NCBI GenBank assembly: GCA_963580455.1
Contig: OY756968.1
Span: 20,243,996 to 20,307,995 of the forward strand
Reading direction: 5' to 3'
Length of the DNA stretch: 64,000 nt
Origin: Euonymus europaeus
Lineage: Eukaryota > Streptophyta > Magnoliopsida > Celastrales > Celastraceae
The position numbers and the translations under genes were made by a program. Of this stretch, positions 34,036 to 53,824 are shown in pieces. Each line of letters opens with the position of its first letter. The stretch's first letter is position 1. The notes under the pieces are model-generated. The model was not told the DNA's origin and did not search any database. It worked only from the letters and a program-made list of their open reading frames with translations.

Positions 34036-34172
34036 ATTTCATGACTACGCTTTAAGTCTCGCAAAGAAACACAAGGCATTACACTGGTGAAGAACTTGAT
34101 CCCTTGAACTTAAGAGCGCTCCAAGCCTACATTTGGAGCAACAAATTAATTCTTCCCTTAAAAGTGTTCGAG
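34036..34172 (+). pseudogene. MADS-box K-domain fragment
   Basis: A frame reads SQRNTRHYTGEELDPLNLRA followed by LQ, and then, after a small shift, LEQQINSSLKSVR. The 'QRN.RHY.GE.LDPL.L..LQ.LEQQ...SLK..R' pattern is the K-domain exon of plant MIKC MADS proteins, closest in feel to the AP1/FUL or SEP groups. An upstream stop (ctttaa) and an indel between the two parts show that it is not functional. No MADS DNA-binding exon is nearby, so this is an isolated fragment like the laccase piece. Confidence 0.65.
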
Positions 34173-34508
34173 TAAAAAAAGTGAGCTTAATTAATCTGCT
34201 TGCAGCTGTATATTTTGAACCTGCAGCATTGTATTGTTCATCAAAGAATCAAAGCGTGTGTGTGTGATAATCAGGTATCAGGTACTATAGGAAAATGCAT
34301 TGTAGGAGCAGACAACTACTTACCAAAGCTGCTAAAATCACTTCACAAAGATTCCAATTACTTCTCATGACAAAAAACACATTGTGTATAACACTGTCAG
34401 TTTTTTTTTTGTACAAAAAAAAGACAGAAAACATTTTACATTCAAACACGAAGCCAAAAAAAGAGTTTAAGTCGTCTGAGAGTTAAAAATACCAACGACA
34501 ACCTCCGG

Positions 34509-35750
34509 GTTCAGCGTTAGTATATGTATATAAGTTCCATGAAATATCATAAATTATAAGCTAACTTATATTGACGACATATAAGTTCTATCAAATGAAA
34601 CGTTTATGTATTTAGAATGTAAAAATTTATTTTATTTTAAGCACAAAAGAAATCCAAGTAAGTAGTAAGGAGCAACAATTATGAACATCCACTCAACATC
34701 ATAAATGAAAAGTTAATTGAAATTAATATGATTATTTTAATTTTTTTTTTCCATAAATGGAGGGAGCCATCGAACCTCAAAGTCTCGTCAAAAGAAATAA
34801 AATTAAAAAAAAAATCAAAGGAGGAAAGTATTCGATGCCAACATAGGGAAAAAAAATGAAACAAATCCTTTAGAAATTTTTTTTTAACAATTCCTTCACT
34901 AATAATAATTAAAATATTTATTTTGGTGATATAACTATTTATCTCCATGAACTTCAACAGTTAAGAGGCTTTCCCCTTTCCAATCACCCGAACGCCTCCA
35001 AACCAGAAGGTCCTCAAGAAGAACAATTGCAGTCCGCTGTTACAGAGGTATGTTGTCATCTCCTTCGTCTTCGATTTTGGTCGATTGTTTGGCTTTTGTT
35101 AATAACCATGTAGCTTTAGCCTTGTATGTAACTGCGGAAATGGCTAAGAAGAGGGGAACTAAGGTTTTCCTTCCTTCAAGAACTCATTTCTTCAATCCCA
35201 ACAAGGATAGCCTTTACTTTCTTAAGTTATTATCAGTATAGTGAAAAGGAGATTCTCATCTATTTTGTTTTGTTTCTCTAAGCATGAAATCAATAATTTT
35301 GATATGTATCTTACCCATGGTAGTTAAAATCGCGATTTTACTCGTAAAATCGTACCAATTTACGATTCTAAGTATGTAAATTGAGTAGAATAGTGGTGGA
35401 ATCGGTAATGTATTAAAATCGTATGGAATCGTGATTAAAATCGTTAAAATCGCGATTTTGTTAACGATTTTACGATTTCAACTCAAACACTAGCTTAAGC
35501 TGTCAAAGACTTAAGCCCAAAATTCTGCCCATGTACAAGGCCCAATACCCAGCCCAAGTAATAGTCTATTAAATATGGAAAAGAATCTAAAAAACAGAAA
35601 AATTGGACTCTTCCTTCCAGACCTAGAAATCAAAACGCAAGGGAGGAGCAGCAGCCAGCAAGCCCGCACTGCAGCAGACTGCAGACATCGACGATCGGCA
35701 CCTGAGAGTAGTCTGTTAAGATTCTTACCTTTTCGTGTGCTCTGATTTAA
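34509..35750 (+). repeat. Long direct repeat, copy 2 (interrupted)
   Basis: This matches 31109-31922 from 'tatgtatataagttc' to 'tgtgctctgattta', with a 407-base insertion plus a 7-base duplication at 35316-35729. Just upstream, 'caacctccgggttcagcgttag' aligns loosely with the Helitron-like 3' end that precedes copy 1. Confidence 0.88.
35316..35722 (+). mobile_element. Insertion in repeat copy 2 with 7-bp target duplication
   Basis: Copy 1 gives the empty site: TATCTTACC followed by TTTTCGTGTGC at 31896-31914. In copy 2, TCTTACC stands at 35309-35315 and again at 35723-35729, with 407 bases between them. The insert begins catggtagttaaaatcgcga and is full of 'aaaatcg' and its inverse 'cgatttta'. 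The size of the duplication suggests a hAT-like element (8 bp expected, seven matching), but clear terminal inverted repeats are not visible. Confidence 0.8.
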
Positions 35751-36059
35751 AGTAATATACTGGCAGTTAATTTCAAGTTCCATCTACAATACTGAGAGTT
35801 TTCAGATTACATGATTTGGTGAATCTTTTGGAGCTTGAATTTCAGAACAATTATTTATATGTGTGTTTTTTTGCTGCAATTTAAGTTCTGTTTCAGTGAA
35901 TACTTCTTTACACAAATCTCTTAATTGTGATTGTATATTTGTACCTACTACTTTTGATCTACCTATAGTTTTGGCTCTTCAGCCATTATTACAAGTCTGA
36001 ACTTCAAATTAATCAAAATTTTAACCCCCTCTCACATCTCTAGACTCGAAGAAATAAGT

Positions 36060-39000
36060 ATGAACAATCCATCTCAACACGATGAAGACGATGAAGGCGA
36101 GGTCTTCCTCGAATATTCTGATATCATCCACGAAGTTACTGTCGATGGAGAAGGTCCTCTCCTATTGCTATCTCTCCTCTGTAACTACAACACACAATTT
36201 TTTTATTTCCATATAGCAAATGTTTTTATTGGTTGTGTCTGAAGTTTATTACCAGGCACTAGTTTGTGGGATGTTATTTGTTGGAAACATGATATGTAGC
36301 TGTGTGACTTCTTTCTTTGTTTGGAATGTAGACACTTCTAGCAGTGCAAATGTCAATTGTTGTATACTTGTTACACTTTTTGATAACATTTTCTTGCCAC
36401 CATGTGGTTACAGATCTTCCTGATGCAGACGACGTTGATGGCTTTGATGCTGAAAATTTGGGTTTGTATCTACTCCAATTCATTTATACATGTATAGCTA
36501 ATAATTCTAGTATGAATAGGGTGCTACTGGATAAACAGGGTCCTGGGAAGAGTGTTCTGTTAACTATTTATCGTACAGCATATTGGCCAAAACTTCTGTT
36601 TGAAAGAACCAACATTGTGACTATTGCGTGTGTATGAACATTGTTTCCTGATGGGGACAAATGCGATTGACTGATTGTTATGGGTACTTGCCTAGTTTTT
36701 GCATATGACTTGTTATATATGTTTGGTTGCAGAGGAAGCTGATGATTCAATGCACATATTCACTGGCCATACTGGTAGGCCTTTGTAACTTTTATTCATA
36801 TTCATAACCGTATGCTGTCACAATTATGAGAAGTTAATTCAATTGAGAAAAGGTTAAGCATGAGAAAATATATTCAATTGATTCAATGCACATATTCACT
36901 GGCCATACTGGTAGGCCTTTGTAACTTTTATTCATATTCATAACCGTATGCTGTCACAATTATGAGAAGTTAATTCAATTGAGAAAAGGTTAAGCATGAG
37001 AAAATATATTTTACATAAAGTTGACTCTGCAAACTCAAAATAATTATGTTAAAAACCTTCTTTGTGATTGTTGCATTTTGAAAAAAATTAGAACAGAGAA
37101 AATTGTAGGTACAGATTACAAGAGTTACCCAAAAGTAAGTTGAAACTGAATTTTAAGCTATCATTTTCATTTCCCGTTGCTTTGTGTAGATTCCATAAGG
37201 TCAAGTGAATGACATCAACATCTCTGGTTTATTATCTTGGACTACCTAATAAAATTTAGATTATGAGTATTCCCCCCTTATTTCATCCTTGAGAGATCTC
37301 TTTTCATCCAAATTTCAGACACTAGACCTCAAATAACTTGCCTCCCTGCAGTACATCATGTGGATCCACTGATCTTCTTACCTCATTATAGAACTGGAGC
37401 AAAACAAATTGTGGGATTAATGTATTTTTCATGAAAACAATATATGTTGTGTCAAAATCTTGCCTTTTCGTTTCTTCACAGGTGAAGTCTACACTGTTGT
37501 CTGCAGCCCAACAGATCCAACGTTAGTGGCAACAGGTGGTGGAGATGACAAAGGCTTTTTCTGGAGAATTGGTGAAGGAAATTGGGCTTCAGAGCTCCAA
37601 GGTATATGCACTAGAGATTAGTTAAGCTGTGCATTCATCTTCTTGTTTTTGTTATTTGATGTTTTTTATATATTAAAATACCTAGATCACTGTATCTATC
37701 CTTCGCATCTAAATGGTGAAAACATTCACAATGTTGATTTGTATGTTTTAATCTCTGATCAATTAAATGAACCTCCTAAATTTGGTTGGCACTCGGCAGG
37801 CCATAAGGATTCTGTCTCTAGTTTGGCCTTTAGCACTGATGGGCAGTTGCTTGCATCTGGTGGGTTGGATGGGCTTATTCAAATTTGGGACACAGAGTCA
37901 GGAAATGTCAAATGTGCACTTGAAGGTCCTGAAGGTGGCATTGAGGTGAGATATATTTGGTGCTTTTAAAATATATATATATATAGTTGTCATGTTGGTA
38001 TTTTGCTGTCGCCTACATCTTAGCTACATTGTTCCACAGTGGGTGAGGTGGCATCCTAGGGGACATCTAGTCTTGGCCGGTTCTGAAGATGCCACTGTGT
38101 GGATGTGGAATGCCGATAATGGTGCTTATCTTAATATGTTCTCTGGTCATGCTAGTAGCGTGACTTGTGGTGACTTTACCCCTGATGGTACTATTCTATG
38201 CTTCGTTTTGCTGTCCAGTTTTCATTTATTAATATTATGGCAGTAGATTGAGTTTTTTACTTTCAATATTTTTCTAAAATTTTCCGGCTTACTCAAGGTA
38301 AAATAATTTGTACTGGTTCGGATGATGCATCTTTGAGGATATGGAATCCAAAAACTGCTGAAAGCATTCATATTGTAAGAGGTAAGATGTGAGAGACTGT
38401 CATATGAATTTTCAATTTATGAAAATATTGTAATTATGGCTTTCCGATTTCCCACTTCAATACATGCTTGTCAGTTTTTTTTTCTTTTTCTGAATGACTT
38501 GATTTATTCTATAGGTTATCCATATCACACCGAAGCCTTGACATGCATGGAAGTAAGCTGTGATTCAGCACTTGCTCTGACTGGTTCAAAGGATGGTTCT
38601 GTCCACATTGTGAATATGACAAGTGGAAAGGTTTGTACTATTGTTGCATTAGTTTATCTCAGGTCGTGTTTTACTTATAATCATCATTATTTTGACTGGA
38701 CATGAGGATTCATATGTATTCTATAATGTTGTGTATGATGGTCTCCTTTTTTTATTTTGTTGGTCATAGATGTAATTGTTCTATTTTGACATTTATGGTT
38801 TATGCTACATGATTGCTTGTGCTATCCTGATAAAACAAATTCTGGGTGTTAATCTTTATGCGTCATTAATCGACTTGTTCTCTACAGGTTGTTGGTTCTC
38901 TTGCTTCTCACTCGGATTCAGTTGAATGTATTGGGCTTGCCCCAAGGTATGAACAATATTGTGAAATCTTTAGTAAAGATTACTTTTTTTATTATCAACT

Positions 39001-39549
39001 ATTAGGTGTCATGTCTGCACAACTATAAGTTCTAAATTCTTAGTAGTATAGATTTTGACGCTTCCGACTGCTAATTTGTTGTTCTTTGATTTCAAACTTA
39101 CGATGCAGTTCACCGTGGGCTGCAACTGGAAGCATGGATAAGAAGCTTATAATATGGGATTTGCAGCATTCATTGCCTCGCTGTACTTGTGATCATGAGG
39201 TCTGTTGGCATTTGACATACATCAACTTAGTGTTTATTAGTTGTTAAAACTTATGTTTCTGCGGGCTGTAATTTATGCCATGTAATAGGGCCGACAAAAT
39301 CTGATTTTTCCTTGTTTGCAGGATGGTGTGACATGCTTGACGTGGCTTGGTGCATCTAGGTACGTGGCTACTGGTTGTGCGGGTGGGAAAGTGCGGCTAT
39401 GGGATAGTCTCTCGGGTGATTGTGTGAAAACTTTTCATGGGCATTCTGATGCCATTCTGTCTCTATCTGTGTCCGCTAATCGTGATTTCCTTATCTCTGT
39501 TTCGGCTGACACAACTTCTCGTGTGTTTGAGATAGTTGAGTTTCGGTAA
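36060..39549 (+). CDS. WD40 protein, AAMP (angio-associated migratory cell protein) homolog
   Basis: This complete 11-exon gene encodes 391 residues. Exons: 36060-36153, 36414-36461, 36733-36774, 37482-37601, 37800-37945, 38040-38187, 38298-38381, 38515-38630, 38888-38946, 39109-39199, 39322-39549; all junctions are GT-AG and in frame. An acidic N-terminus (about 1-60, DEDDEGEVFLEYSD, then DLPDADDVDGFDAEN) precedes seven to eight WD40 repeats; examples of blade ends are GGLDGLIQIWDTESG, GSEDATVWMWN, GSDDASLRIWN and GSMDKKLIIWDLQ. The acidic head plus this repeat set is characteristic of the AAMP family (Arabidopsis At1g71840 type), a cytosolic WD40 scaffold related to the ribosome-assembly factor Sqt1. 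The function in plants is not established. Intron 3 begins inside a 136-bp tandem duplication. Confidence 0.92.
36744..37015 (+). repeat. 136-bp tandem duplication of an exon end and its donor
   Basis: The block 'gattcaatgcacatattcac' through 'aagcatgagaaaatatatt', which includes the last 31 bases of exon 3 and the donor (actg|gtaggc), is present twice at an offset of 136 bases. The copies appear identical, so the duplication is recent. The second copy lacks the exon's acceptor. Confidence 0.92.
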
Positions 39550-41860
39550 AACAATCTGTCATGAGTTAGATTTTTGAAGGCTTGAATGTAACGGCTTAGC
39601 TAGTGGCCAACTGGAAGCAATGTAAACTGAATCATGTAGAGGCTGTCACGGCAACATGAACTAATAAGAATGCAACAAGAACCATTTGGATGGTTCGTTA
39701 TTGTAATGGTAATTGGTTTTGGAAATTGATTGCATTACAATGTTTGGTATAAGTAAATTAAAACTTATGATATGAATGTAAACTTCCTAAAACGAAGAAT
39801 CAGAATACCAATTAAAAACATGTATTTAGATTACGAATGTGTTGTGACATTTGTTTCTGGCAGCAATACCTTCCAAGTTTCTAATGGCAGCGATAGTACT
39901 TTACCTTTTTTTGTTATTTATACGTGTATATCTATATCTATATATCTAATGGAAGACTCAAACTTACTTCACAATGTGCCACACATGATAAGTGAGAGAG
40001 TTTTTATAATTTAATGATTTTTTTTATTTTAAAAATATAGTGATTATGAATATTTGAATTGATCTAGCAAAGTAAATATGATAATATCAAATAGAAAAGG
40101 ATGAGGATAAATACATCCACCCTAACTACTGGGGAAACCCACCCTACATCCCTACACCTTTTATACCCTTCTTTTATTGACATTTTTTACAAGTTGAGAC
40201 ATCCACGTTGAAAGCCAAAGTTAGAGGAAAGAGAATGATTTTTTTTCATTTATACAAGTACACCTCTCCACTTTTAATTGAGAATCTCTCTCCCCATAAT
40301 TTTGGGCGCCTCTTGGTATTTGATGTCGGGTTTAGGATACCCGAACCGATTAATAAATGGTTAGGGTATCCGAACCAAAAATGGTTAGAGTACCCGAACC
40401 AAAACCGAACCGAAACTGTACCCATAACCATAACCAACCCGGCCCGACCCAACCCTTAATTTCAAGTAAAATTTTAAAATATAGTATATATGTTAGACAA
40501 AGAATTCGAACCTTACACATGTATACAAAACTAAATCACTTAACTACTAGTCCAATTGTTTGATTTTTTTGTTATAGACTTTCATAGTTTATAAATATAT
40601 ATTGAGTGTTTGGAAACATTATTTAATCAATTATGAAAGAAATTGAAAAAGTTAAACAGTAAATGGGTACCCGGCGATAAACGGTTATGGAAAGGTTCCG
40701 GTTTTGAAAATCTAAATGATTTTTTAAACTGTTTTGGAACTGTTTTGGTATAGGGTACATTAAACGGTAACGGTTTTGGTATTTCTTAAATGGAAGGGTA
40801 TCCAACCCATTGCCATCCCTACTCTTGACCCATGTAATTTTTTTGAGTTATTATTTTCTTACAGTCAATTTGTATGAAATTAGATATACAAAAAAAATAT
40901 TTATTTATTTTTCGACGGAACTTTGTTGAGCTACTGCTATAGTTATTCAAAGACATATATGGGTCTCTGCTCTGTGTTAAGTGGATCCTTAAATTGAATA
41001 AAATTTGACCAAAAAGGATTTTTATGTAAAAATGAATCAAATTTTAAATCTCATTTATTGCCTCAATAATATTTTTTTGGAATAAAATACATCTTATATG
41101 TAACTTATGTGTATGTGTGAGAATTGGGATATATTGTTCCAATGGAGATGGAGACATGGAGTCCAATAAGGGAATGGAGCCCTGTCAATCTGCCACTAAC
41201 AATATTCTTTAACGAATGGATCAATTCACTGAACTTCTTTTTGATTCAATCAAACCCTTCGAATTTTATGAATATAATCTGTTAGCTATTAGTTATGTTT
41301 TCCATCCAAAAACGTTGATGTGGCTATTAATATATGACACGACACCCAATTTTAATAAAATTTAAATGACGTGTCAAATAAAACCAATCAAATCCCAAAA
41401 TCTATCTAACACCCAGAAAGAGATCCTCCTTGTTCTTATTTTCCTCGATTCCCACTCCGCCTTCTGGTTCCACCTCACATTGAGGTGGTCGTGTGCCTAG
41501 GCCAACTGAAGCTACTCCTTCAACGATTTGAGCAGGGTATTAGTCACCATGTATAAGAAAAATCCGGTCAAGGATTCGGTCACGGGCTGTGATCAAGCCC
41601 GTGGAACTTGTGATTGGGTTCAGTTTAGTTCCATTTCTCTACCACTGCTTTTCTCCAATGTACATATAAGAAAAATCATATTGCATCATTACAACTCTGA
41701 ACACGTATTGGGGTTTCCTAGATAGCTTGCCACATCGGTTACAGCTTATTTTCTTTGAAACTCTCTCCAATAGATGAAATTCTTGTCTTTCTAGGTTGTT
41801 TCTTTGTAATAGAAGGAATTTCAACAACATTTTATGCACTGTATTGTTTGACTTCAAATA
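39550..41860. other. Intergenic between the AAMP homolog and the MULE relic
   Basis: I find no gene. It contains the terminator region of the AAMP homolog and a repeat at 40306-40830. A CT-rich, slightly GC-richer block lies at 41420-41640, without recognisable coding content. Confidence 0.45.
40306..40830. repeat. Probable non-autonomous DNA element with 'gggtatcc' motifs
   Basis: The left side carries repeated 'gggtatccgaaccaaaa'-type phrases. The right side carries 'gggtacccggcgataaacgg', 'aaacggtaacggttttggta' and 'gggtatccaacccattgcca', followed by 'tccct'. Mirror-image gggtaccc and ggatacccga motifs and the terminal 'ttgccatcccta' resemble dispersed hAT-type elements of plants. Exact ends and target duplication were not found. 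Confidence 0.45.
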
Positions 41861-41869
41861 ACTGCTAAA

Positions 41870-42400
41870 ATAACAAGAAGAATGATAGTACTTTTCAACA
41901 TAGTTGTAAGCAATTTTACCACTCTTATAAATTGCAGCTAGTACATGAGAACAAGGAAAACCTTTAATCTGCCAGCTCCCACATGAACAATCCCGTAAAG
42001 CAATGCTAATGACAACCTCATGTGGAGAAGAGTGAACCTCAAAAACATCAATACTAGAAGAGCTAACAACCCAGACACAACTCTCCCTAGCTCAAAGATT
42101 CTTGCAAGTTTCCACAGCGGGACACAAAATAGAAGTAGTCGAATCAGTCACTCTCTTTGTCATCTTAATCATATCAATCATTGTTGTAATTGGCAATGAA
42201 CGAAAATCAGATATTTGAGAATTGAAAGACTCCGCTGTCTTAAAATACATCTCACCATACCGTTTATCCATAAAATACGAATTAGCCCAATGATAAAATA
42301 GGAACTTCATTTATAAAACTAGCAACACGATCACCACGCGAAGATATAAGCTCTTGCAAGCGGTCATGAAAAGCAATCTTGAATCTTCGCAGGCATTACT
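41870..42400 (-). pseudogene. MULE (MuDR-type) transposase relic
   Basis: On the minus strand the order is as in Mutator transposases. LQELISSRGDRVASFINE lies at about 42360-42310, then YHWANSYFMDKRYGEMYFKT with AESFNS (42092-42310). The SWIM zinc finger follows, CSCGSWQIKGFPCSHVLAAI with YKSGKI (about 42000-41920). The DDE catalytic region is not recognisable in the window and a stop interrupts the link to the SWIM part, so it is a C-terminal fragment. It probably derives from an autonomous element long since decayed. Confidence 0.8.
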
Positions 42401-42419
42401 TAACCATTTTTTAGGGTGG

Positions 42420-43076
42420 AGGTTTATGGAGTGCATGCCAACATGACCATCCTATTTTCATAGTGGAGGAATATCCTCAAACCTAGTCAAGTATTATTCT
42501 CAATGATGTAAATTATTCAGTTTGATTTATAATAGAAGTTATTTATCAACAAAAATAGTTTAATTATTGTAAAGAGAGAAAAAAGAAAATAAATCGATTA
42601 TAAATGTTAAGTACTAAAAATATTTCAATTAAATTGAAATTTTAAGTCTATTTATTAATTATTAATTGACATTGATCAATAAAATAGTAACCCATGTCTT
42701 TGAAATTATATCTTATTTTAAATTTTAAATGACTCATTGAAAAATATTGAACAAAAATATCAACGAATTCACTTGGGCTGAGGCATGGGCCAAAGTGGCC
42801 CATTAAGCTACAGTGTAGTTGAAACGGCGACGTTTTATGAGGCTCATAGCCAAAGTACTAGTTGTTTGTCTAGTGAACGTTTTTGCCAAATTGTGTTGAA
42901 AGTTTCTACAAAATGCGGAAGCAATATCATCCAGCTCCACTATGTCTCTCAATTCATCAGGTTCATTCTCTTCAGTTTGCGCAGTCTTCATAAACTCTAT
43001 TTCTATTGAAAGACGCAGTAAATTTATTGAGTTTGATTGATTCAAAAAAGCTTTCACTTTTGTTTTTTGTTAGTGT
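42420..43076 (+). promoter_or_regulatory. Upstream region of FTSHI2
   Basis: This is AT-rich DNA without coding content, followed by a less AT-rich stretch from about 42770. The core promoter and leader probably lie in the last 250 bases, but I see no unambiguous TATA box. Confidence 0.4.
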
Positions 43077-51065
<7,989 letters not shown>

Positions 51066-51304
51066 CTGTCAGTTGCCATATCTAGAATTCAAAATCACTA
51101 GTGCAAGAGTTCTTAACTGCAACAACCTCACGTTCTTATTAACTACCTCAGAACTTACCGCCATTAACCGTCATATGTCCTCACCTTTATCTTTTATGTT
51201 TACTTGATATACAAAATGAGCAGTGTTTGTGCCTTGTGGAAGGAGGTAGAAAGAAAGAAAAATGAAATCCCTTGTGTCTCTTTTATTTAGTCATTCTGTC
51301 ACAA

Positions 51305-51835
51305 ATGAATGGCATTGTTGTTGACGCATCAAGGAAGTTTAAAGTGGGTGATGAGTTGGGTTGGCTGGAGCCTCCTTCCAACAATACTGCAATGTATACT
51401 CAATGGGCTGCAAAGAACAGATTTCTAGTTGGAGATTCTGTGTGTAGGTTTCTTATTTCAGTTTTTTCTTATTTCCAGTGAGAATTAGTTATAATTGTGT
51501 TTGATTTTGCAGCTTTTGAGTACCAAAATGATTCAGTTATGGTGGTGGAAAAATTTGGTTACTATCACTGCAATACAAGCAACCCTCTCTCTGCCTTTGA
51601 TAATGGTAGAACAGTGATCAAGCTTGAGACTCCTGGACCCTCCTATTTTATCAGTGGAGCACCAGATCACTGCAAGAATGGACAGAGACTGCTTGTTGAT
51701 GTGATGGGTCCACACCCATCAGACCAAGCACCAGCACCACAGCCAAGCTCCGGAGCATCAGTCTCTTTAGCATCAACTTTAGTTTCTATGGCAATTATCA
51801 TCACATTTGTAACTTTGGCTCGGTCGGCCGCGTAG
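51305..51835 (+). CDS. Early-nodulin-like (phytocyanin) GPI protein, 5' end unresolved
   Basis: Two exons, 51305-51443 and 51513-51835 (donor tgt|gtaggt), encode a plastocyanin-like domain: KFKVGDELGWLEPPSNNTAM, then SFEYQNDSVMVVEKFGYYHC, then GAPDHCKNGQ. The copper ligands of true phytocyanins are mostly replaced (no His in the first ligand position, Gln instead of Met at the last), as in early-nodulin-like proteins. A Pro/Ser linker and a hydrophobic tail (about the last 25 residues) predict a GPI anchor. The start is odd. The first good ATG (51262, MKSLVSLLFS) is one base out of frame. The in-frame codons for a signal peptide (CLFYLVILSQ) follow a TGA, leaving only the internal ATG at 51305. 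Either a frameshift has hit the signal sequence or an upstream exon is spliced in at 'ttatttag' (51290). The gene starts only about 200 bases after FTSHI2. Confidence 0.7.
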
Positions 51836-51839
51836 TAAT

Positions 51840-52744
51840 TTTTTTTATAATTTCTTGTTCTTTCATTAGCTTTTCATGGTTTTGGTAGGAATTTCAGGTA
51901 TTATAATCTCCTCTTATGTGTCTGAGGTTTTTCTTGTACTTGATTCATTCGTGGAAATAATCTCATATGTTATTGTGGGTAAAGTCTGCTTATATCTCGT
52001 CTGTCCTCGATCTTGCTTATTGTTGAAGGCTTGTGCACGGTAGTTGTTTATCATTCTTGTGTGATAGATACATACGGTTTGCTAATGTAACAAGAGAAAC
52101 TGCATCAATCGTGTTACTTTTAAATTATAAATGGAACAATTGATGAAGCTGAAAAAAAGTTTCGAGCTGAATCTTTGATGAAGATTAAACTTGGCTCAAG
52201 GGAGCTCCTCCGGTTAGAGGTCTACCCATCAAAGATATGTAAAGCATCATCTATCTATATAATCAGTTCAACCAATTAATAGTACCTTATAACATCTTCA
52301 GAGGAGAGAACCCAAGACAAAAGTTGGGTTGAGCCCAACACATCCCACATCAAAAAATTAGAAGAATTATTATAGTTTAGGGTTTAGGAGAATTATTCCT
52401 TATAATTAGAAGAATTAATGTTGAAATTCCTGATAATTTCAACATTCCACCAGGATATCATAGGATCAAGCAAAGCAGAGACTTTAGCTGCTATTTTACG
52501 TAATACAATTTTGGCTGTGGGGAGCGAATGTTTAAGCTCAACTGGGATGGTGCAGTCAATTAAAAAGAGGGATCGGATGCTCAGGTTTTGGAGGTTTGGT
52601 GAGGGATTATTGGGAAAATCCTATCTGGCCCTTGCTACTCAAAAACAGGTAATTCTGGATCTTACCTTGGCAGAAGTGATGGAGAGAGCCTTGGAGCCAA
52701 TGGAGCTACAATGGGGATGGGCAAATATTGAATTATGAAAATTT
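51840..52744. other. Intergenic, one unexplained open frame
   Basis: The first 300 bases are the likely 3' UTR and terminator of the early-nodulin-like gene. A frame at 52418-52738 (about 106 codons, with GMVQSIKKRDRMLRFWRFGE in its middle) resembles nothing that I recognise. It directly precedes the decayed copia block, so it may be element-derived. Confidence 0.35.
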
Positions 52745-53030
52745 CGCGTCTCACCAATATAGTTAGTCAACCTATAATAGCAATATTGTGAAAATTAAAA
52801 TAAGAATAAACACCACGATTGAATGAGAAAATATCGACTGATAAAAAATCTCGAGTTTATAAGTGATTAACCTTTCAAAACAATTTACTATTATGAATCA
52901 AGATTGCAAACTTATCTTAGTTTAAAGATACCGATGGTACATCAATGATTCCAACGTATGTATTGTATCGGATCAATACACCACTAATGATCCGTGCTTT
53001 TGGTGTCTTCAAAAGTCTTCAAGTCTGAAG
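52745..53030 (-). repeat. Diverged direct repeat, copy A, flanking a gag relic
   Basis: The order 'gtctcaccaatatag', 'ttaaaa.aagaa.aaacacca', 'gagaaaat..cgactg', 'cttatctta', 'gatggtacatcaatgatt', 'cgtgcttttgg' and 'aagtcttcaag' is shared with 53825-54110. The copies have diverged considerably. They bracket the gag relic and may be old terminal or subterminal repeats of one element. Confidence 0.75.
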
Positions 53031-53690
53031 TAATGATCTTGATAACCATGATGAGCAATACCTTTGGATCTTCGTGGAGTCAGAAAATTTATCTCATAGG
53101 TTTGCAACGATCCAACAAACTCTTTTACCTTCATTTTCTTGACATCTTTGTTTTCATCGATGACAGCGACTTTCATCATAAACCTTTCTTGTAGTGTGAC
53201 CTCCACAATTTTCTTACTATCTTACTAGGTTCAACCGGTTCTTCAAGAGTGAAGGATGGGTTGACATTATCACTTATCTTGACATAAAATTCATCAAATA
53301 TCTTATTCTCCTCCATTCTTAAATTCTCAAACATAGTCGTCAGCCGTTGAAGTTTCACATGTCTAACTGAAGTAGTCCCTTCATAAGTTACTTCCAACAA
53401 GTTTTAAGCATCTTTGACATTTTCATAGTGTGAGATTCTACATTTTGCACGTCTGACTGAAGAAGCCCCTTCGTAAGTTACTTCCAAAACAAGTTTCACG
53501 CATCTTTGACATTTTCACAATTTGAGAAAACTCATCAATATTCAAGGCAGCATATGGAGCATTCATAACCTTACAATTCCAACCTGCATTGTCAAGATCA
53601 ATTTTATTCCGAGTATCAAGAGGTTTAGAATTTTTTTTCACCTTCTTCATCGGTAGTTGCTCGCTCATTATGACCTCTCACAACTGATTG
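53010..53690 (-). pseudogene. Copia gag (UBN2-type) relic
   Basis: Minus-strand pieces run in gag order. An N-terminal part lies at 53668-53520 (NAPYAALNIDEFSQIVKMSK). LEVTYEGTTSVRHVKLQRLT follows at 53400-53300, and RFMMKVAVIDENKDVKKMKV with EFVGSLQTYEINF at 53190-53100. The set is the typical UBN2 gag of Ty1-copia elements. It is interrupted by stops and by a partial duplication: the 'gaagtaacttacgaaggg..cttcagt' stretch occurs twice (about 53360-53405 and 53452-53492). No pol is attached. Confidence 0.78.
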
Positions 53691-53824
53691 CCAGATGTAT
53701 TCATCCAAGGACTTCAAATAAGCTCTCATACATGCCTTCTAACATGAATAGTTTGTACCATCAAAGTATAGTCTTTGATTCGATCGTGATTCTATGTTGA
53801 CGCCTGTTTCAACAACTATTGAGA

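Noticed and set aside
31109..35750. Reading the 800-bp direct repeats as LTRs of one element
   Set aside because: They lack TG...CA ends, a primer site at the inner edge of copy 1 in the right place, and a polypurine tract before copy 2. No pol lies between them.
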